A DNA stretch of 64,000 bases. Origin: Petunia secreta. Taxonomy: Eukaryota > Streptophyta > Magnoliopsida > Solanales > Solanaceae. The notes under the pieces are model-generated. The model was not told where the DNA came from. It worked only from the letters and a program-made list of their open reading frames with translations, and made no database searches. Made by a program: the position numbers and the translations under genes. Of this stretch, positions 60,723-64,000 are shown piece after piece (the stretch's first letter is position 1; every line of letters starts with the position of its first letter). The stretch spans positions 10,682,001-10,746,000 of the forward strand of contig JARKIP010000017.1 of assembly GCA_029990175.1 (NCBI GenBank), read 5' to 3'.

Positions 60723-62974
60723 GTTCTTCTTCACCTTGGCATGCAACTCGATCAAACTAGTAGCTCGGCGAGTACCTTCAAAATCAACAACATAATCTTG
60801 AGGCAATGGGGCTAAATCAAGTGCAATTACAGGATTAAAACCATACACACATTCAAACAGAGTCATTCCAATCATTCAATGCATAGTTCGATTATATGCA
60901 AATTCCATCACGGGCAAACGATCAGCCCAGTTTCTGACCTTACCTTTGATCATAGCTCGAAGCAGAGCTCCCAAGGTACGGTTGACTACCTCGGTCTGTC
61001 CATCAGTCTGAGGATGGTGAGACGTCGAGCATAGTAATTTGGTGCCGAGGGCACCCCATAAACTTTTCCAAAAATGACTTAAGAATTTTGAGTCTCAATC
61101 ACTCACAATAGTACAAGGCACACCATGCAATTTGAAAACAAATAAAGCTACATGTTGTGCATCATCACATTTCTTGCAAGGAATAAAGTGAGTCATTTTG
61201 GGAAAACGTTCGACTATGAAAAAGATGCTGTCATGTCCACCCCCCGACCTCGGTAATCCCATAACAAAATCCATGGATATATCAACCCATGGTCGATTAG
61301 GAATAGGTAACGGAGTGTACAAACCATGAGGGTTGGACCTCGATTTAGCTTTTTTACAATCTATACAAGCATTGCAAAGCTTTTCCACATCTCTTCGCAT
61401 TTTTGGACAATGGAACTGCTCGATCAAGATTCCAAGAGTTTTGTCGATACTGAAGTGTCCCATCAAGCCTCCGAAGTGAGCTTCTCGAAGCAAAAGCTCT
61501 CTCCACGATGACACATGCACACAAACCCCACCATTCTTGAAGAGGTAGCTATCGTGCCACTGATATTTCTCAATCCTTCGTCCACTAAAGATTGCGTCAC
61601 GGACGCTTTTTAGCTTGGGATCATCTTCTTACATCGACTTGATGCTTTCGCATCCCACGAGCCTCGCTAAGGCAAATTTTCTTGATAGCGCATCTGCCAC
61701 AACTTTGTCTTTCCCCTTTTTGCAATGAATTACATAGGGAAAGCTCTCAATAAATTCCACCCACTTGGCATGTCTTCGGTTTAATTTCTCCTGGCCTCGG
61801 AGATGTTTCAATTATTCATGATCACTTTTAATCACAAACTCTCGTGGCCACAAATAATGCTACCAATGGGCTAGTGCTCGAACGAGGGCATACAACTCCT
61901 TCTCATATGTCGAGTAATTCAAGGTTGCACCCTTAAGCTTTTCGCTGAAGTAAGTAATCGGCTTTGATTCTTGCATAAGCACTGCTTCGATCCCAACTCC
62001 AGACGCATCACATTCGACCTCGAACGCTTTGCCGAAGTCAGTGAGTTGCGACAACAGGGCAGAGCTAAGCCTCCGTTTCAACTCTTGGAAAGCCCTTTCT
62101 CTGGACTCTCCCTACACAAATGGATAGTCTTTCTTTACCTGCTCGGTTAAAGGAGCTGGCACGGTGCTAAAGTCACGAACAAACCTTCGGTAAAAGCTAG
62201 CTAATTCATGGAAGCTGCAAACTTGGGATGCCGAAGTTTGAGTCGGCCATTCGTTGATCACCTCGACTTTTGACTCATCGACTTCAACACCATTAGCACT
62301 CACAACAAATCCTAGAAAGACTACACGTTCAACACAAAAGGCACACTTTTTCAATAGCATATAACTTCTCTTCTCCAAGGGTTTCAAGTATTAGCCTTAA
62401 GTGTTCGACATGTTCATCCAAAGATTTACTATAAAAAAGTATGTCATCGAAGTAACGACAACAAACTTATTTATGAATGGTTTGAGCACATTGTTCATCT
62501 GTCTCATGAATTTGCTCGGTACGTTAGAGAGGACAAAAGGCATCACTAACCATTCATAGAGACCGAATTTGGTCTTGAATGCAGTTTTTCACTCGTCTCT
62601 GGGTTTCATTCGGATTTGTTGGTAACGGGACCTGAGTTCTATCTTCGAAATGAATGAAGAACCACTTAACTTATCTAGCATGCTATCTAATCGAGGGATA
62701 AGATAATGATACTTTACCGTAATTTTGTTGACTGCTCGGCAATCAACATATATTCACCATGTTCCATCTTTCTTTGGAACAAGGATAACAGGAACGACGT
62801 AAGGACTCAAGCTCTCTCGAACAAGGCCCTTGTTCAGCAATTCATCCACCTGCCATTAGAGCTCATTGGTGTCTTCGGGATTACACCGGTATGCAGGTTT
62901 GTTGGGGATTCGAGACCCCGGTACGAAGTCAATTTGGTGCTCGATTCCTCTCAACGAAGGCAATCCACCCGGCA
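60723..62974 (-). pseudogene. CRM-3 pol: integrase, RNase H, RT
   Basis: From right to left this reads RT (CNPEDTNEL near 62870, MPFGLS-like region near 62520, an altered YFDD region near 62440), RNase H (CDASGVGI near 62000), the hinge [14 protein letters not shown] near 61690, then the integrase HHCC finger (61480-61370) and core (DISMDFVMGLP near 61270; a GQT-like motif near 60990). The frame is broken at many points. The sequence is close to CRM-1 and intermediate in decay between CRM-1 and CRM-2. Confidence 0.8.
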
Positions 62975-63725
62975 TGATGCAACCCAAATTGCATCGAGAC
63001 CTTTCACTCGAAGTCAAGCCAAGGATATACAAGATGCTCACCTACACTTGGTTTTGAGAGGCGTGGATGATATGAGCTCGGGGGAGGACTTAAAGACAAC
63101 GCATGGAGCTAAATCCATGTGGAAATAGGGCAGGAAACAGTGCAGGAAGCAGGGGAGCAAAACAGGGCAAAACAGGGGAACACCTGCTGAGCTTACTGCC
63201 TGACGGAGGGGATTTCCTCTTCGCGATAGCGTGCAGACCTTCGCGATTGCGAAGAGCTTTTGTTTGTTCTTCGCCTACGCGTGACCTCGTGCGCGATCGC
63301 GCGCCTCAGCTTTTAAGTGCCCTGCGCGATCGCATATACTCTAGCGCGATCGCGAAGGGATCTTGAGTATCAGCGGACCAGAATCTTGTAAACATTGTAA
63401 TGGGGTGTTATGAATACACCCCTCCTTCATTTATTGCCTTTTTACCTTACATTGAACACAAAACACATTGAATGAGCATAGCTCTTGAAACTTGTAACCA
63501 TTTTGGCTTGAATCAATTAGATGAATCCAAGTTGCTCTTCAATCCGTCTTTGATCATTCTATTTGCTCGAGCCTCGTGTCTCTTGAGGATAGTTGCTTAG
63601 CGTAGGTGATTCTTTTCCAATCGTTCGGGGTGTAACGGCACAAGTTCTTCGTTGCTACTTGGACTTTCGTGTGAGTCTCGTCTCGTTTCTTATCTTTTAT
63701 CACTTTCGTAATTTTGATTGCATCA
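62975..63725 (+). repeat. CRM-4 5' LTR (plus-strand CRM-lineage element)
   Basis: This is 751 bp, from TGATGCAACCC to GATTGCATCA. Like CRM-1 it carries the gag-pol C-terminal codons: RPFTRSQAKDIQDAHLHL can be read at about 62998-63050, with the stop at 63126-63128. It interrupts CRM-3 RT; the predicted target duplication is CGGCA (62970-62974). GCGATCGC palindromes cluster at 63220-63360. Confidence 0.82.
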
Positions 63726-63727
63726 GT

Positions 63728-63739
63728 TGGTATCAGAGC
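63728..63739 (+). other. CRM-4 primer-binding site (initiator Met)
   Basis: TGGTATCAGAGC lies two bases after the LTR end. Confidence 0.85.
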
Positions 63740-64000
63740 AAGGCTAGGGTTGCGTTCTTACAAACCCTCGTCCTACTCTTCATGCTGGTCATCTTTGTTT
63801 CGTGTTGAATTTCATGTTCTTGTTCTTGTTTTATTGAAAAAGAAGAAAAAAATTCAAAAACTAGAAAACCCAAAAATTTGCTAGATATCGTTGGTTGTTA
63901 CGATTTTGTTGGTGTTTATTATTGGGGATTGTTTGCTTACGTAATCTCGACAATTGGGTACCAACAAAACACGTTTTGGAGTTGAGAATCAAAAGTTGGA
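63740..64000 (+). other. CRM-4 leader, start
   Basis: This is non-coding leader sequence up to the window edge. Gag-pol would lie beyond it. Confidence 0.6.

Larger units (their letters stand above)
30999..62974 (-). mobile_element. CRM-3: CRM-lineage element split by a 28.8-kb nest
   Basis: The left part (30999-31968) holds the 3' LTR and the pol C-terminus. The right part (60723-62974) continues with integrase, RNase H and RT in the same orientation. About 140 bp of the expected sequence is missing at the junction. The right side is cut by the CRM-4 LTR, so the 5' half lies outside the window. Confidence 0.75.

Overview
This is a plant nuclear window built almost entirely of nested retrotransposons; I see no convincing host protein-coding gene. 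The evidence for a plant (probably a eudicot) is Ty3/gypsy chromovirus, Athila and Tat lineages with their usual primer-binding sites, a plant LINE whose ORF1 carries a DUF4283-like domain and whose ORF2 ends in RNase H, and a hAT MITE. AT-rich non-coding sequence, canonical TATA boxes and GT-AG-like signals fit this.

Left third (1-17194). The window opens in the 3' end of a plus-strand Athila element. Its 3' LTR (736-9445) is split by a complete, young CRM-lineage element, CRM-1 (1037-8579, minus): two 753-bp LTRs, a GTGCC target duplication, an initiator-Met PBS, a TATA box and one uninterrupted 1689-residue gag-pol frame that runs into the 3' LTR. Then comes a decayed minus-strand Athila element (9446-17194) with tRNA-Asp PBS, stop codons in gag and pol and two frameshifts. 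The plus-strand Athila appears to have landed in its 3' UTR.

Middle (17195-30998). An unassigned island of about 0.9 kb, perhaps organelle-like, abuts CRM-2 (18086-25252, minus), an old copy whose left LTR is truncated. After it lies a graveyard of fragments: Tekay-like RNase H/integrase (+), Tat-like gag-pol (+), Tekay-like integrase C-terminus (-) and a Tat-like LTR piece.

Right half (30999-64000). CRM-3 (minus) is split into 30999-31968 and 60723-62974. Between the halves sit a Tekay-like 5' LTR, PBS and gag (+), then a Tat-like LTR that was itself split by a LINE (minus, about 35803-60265). The LINE is interrupted twice: by a 15-kb gag-only Tat-type element with LTRs of about 4 kb (37551-52634), which separates the ORF2 zinc finger from RNase H, and by a 1.5-kb insert in the RT domain that carries a 283-bp hAT MITE with a tRNA-like core. 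The right edge of CRM-3 is cut by the 5' LTR of a plus-strand CRM element (CRM-4) that continues beyond the window.

The genes do not form a host pathway. Each is gag, protease, RT, RNase H, integrase or LINE ORF machinery of its own element. CRM-1 is the only element that looks coding-competent. Four CRM-lineage copies within 64 kb suggest a centromeric or pericentromeric location, but this is inference.
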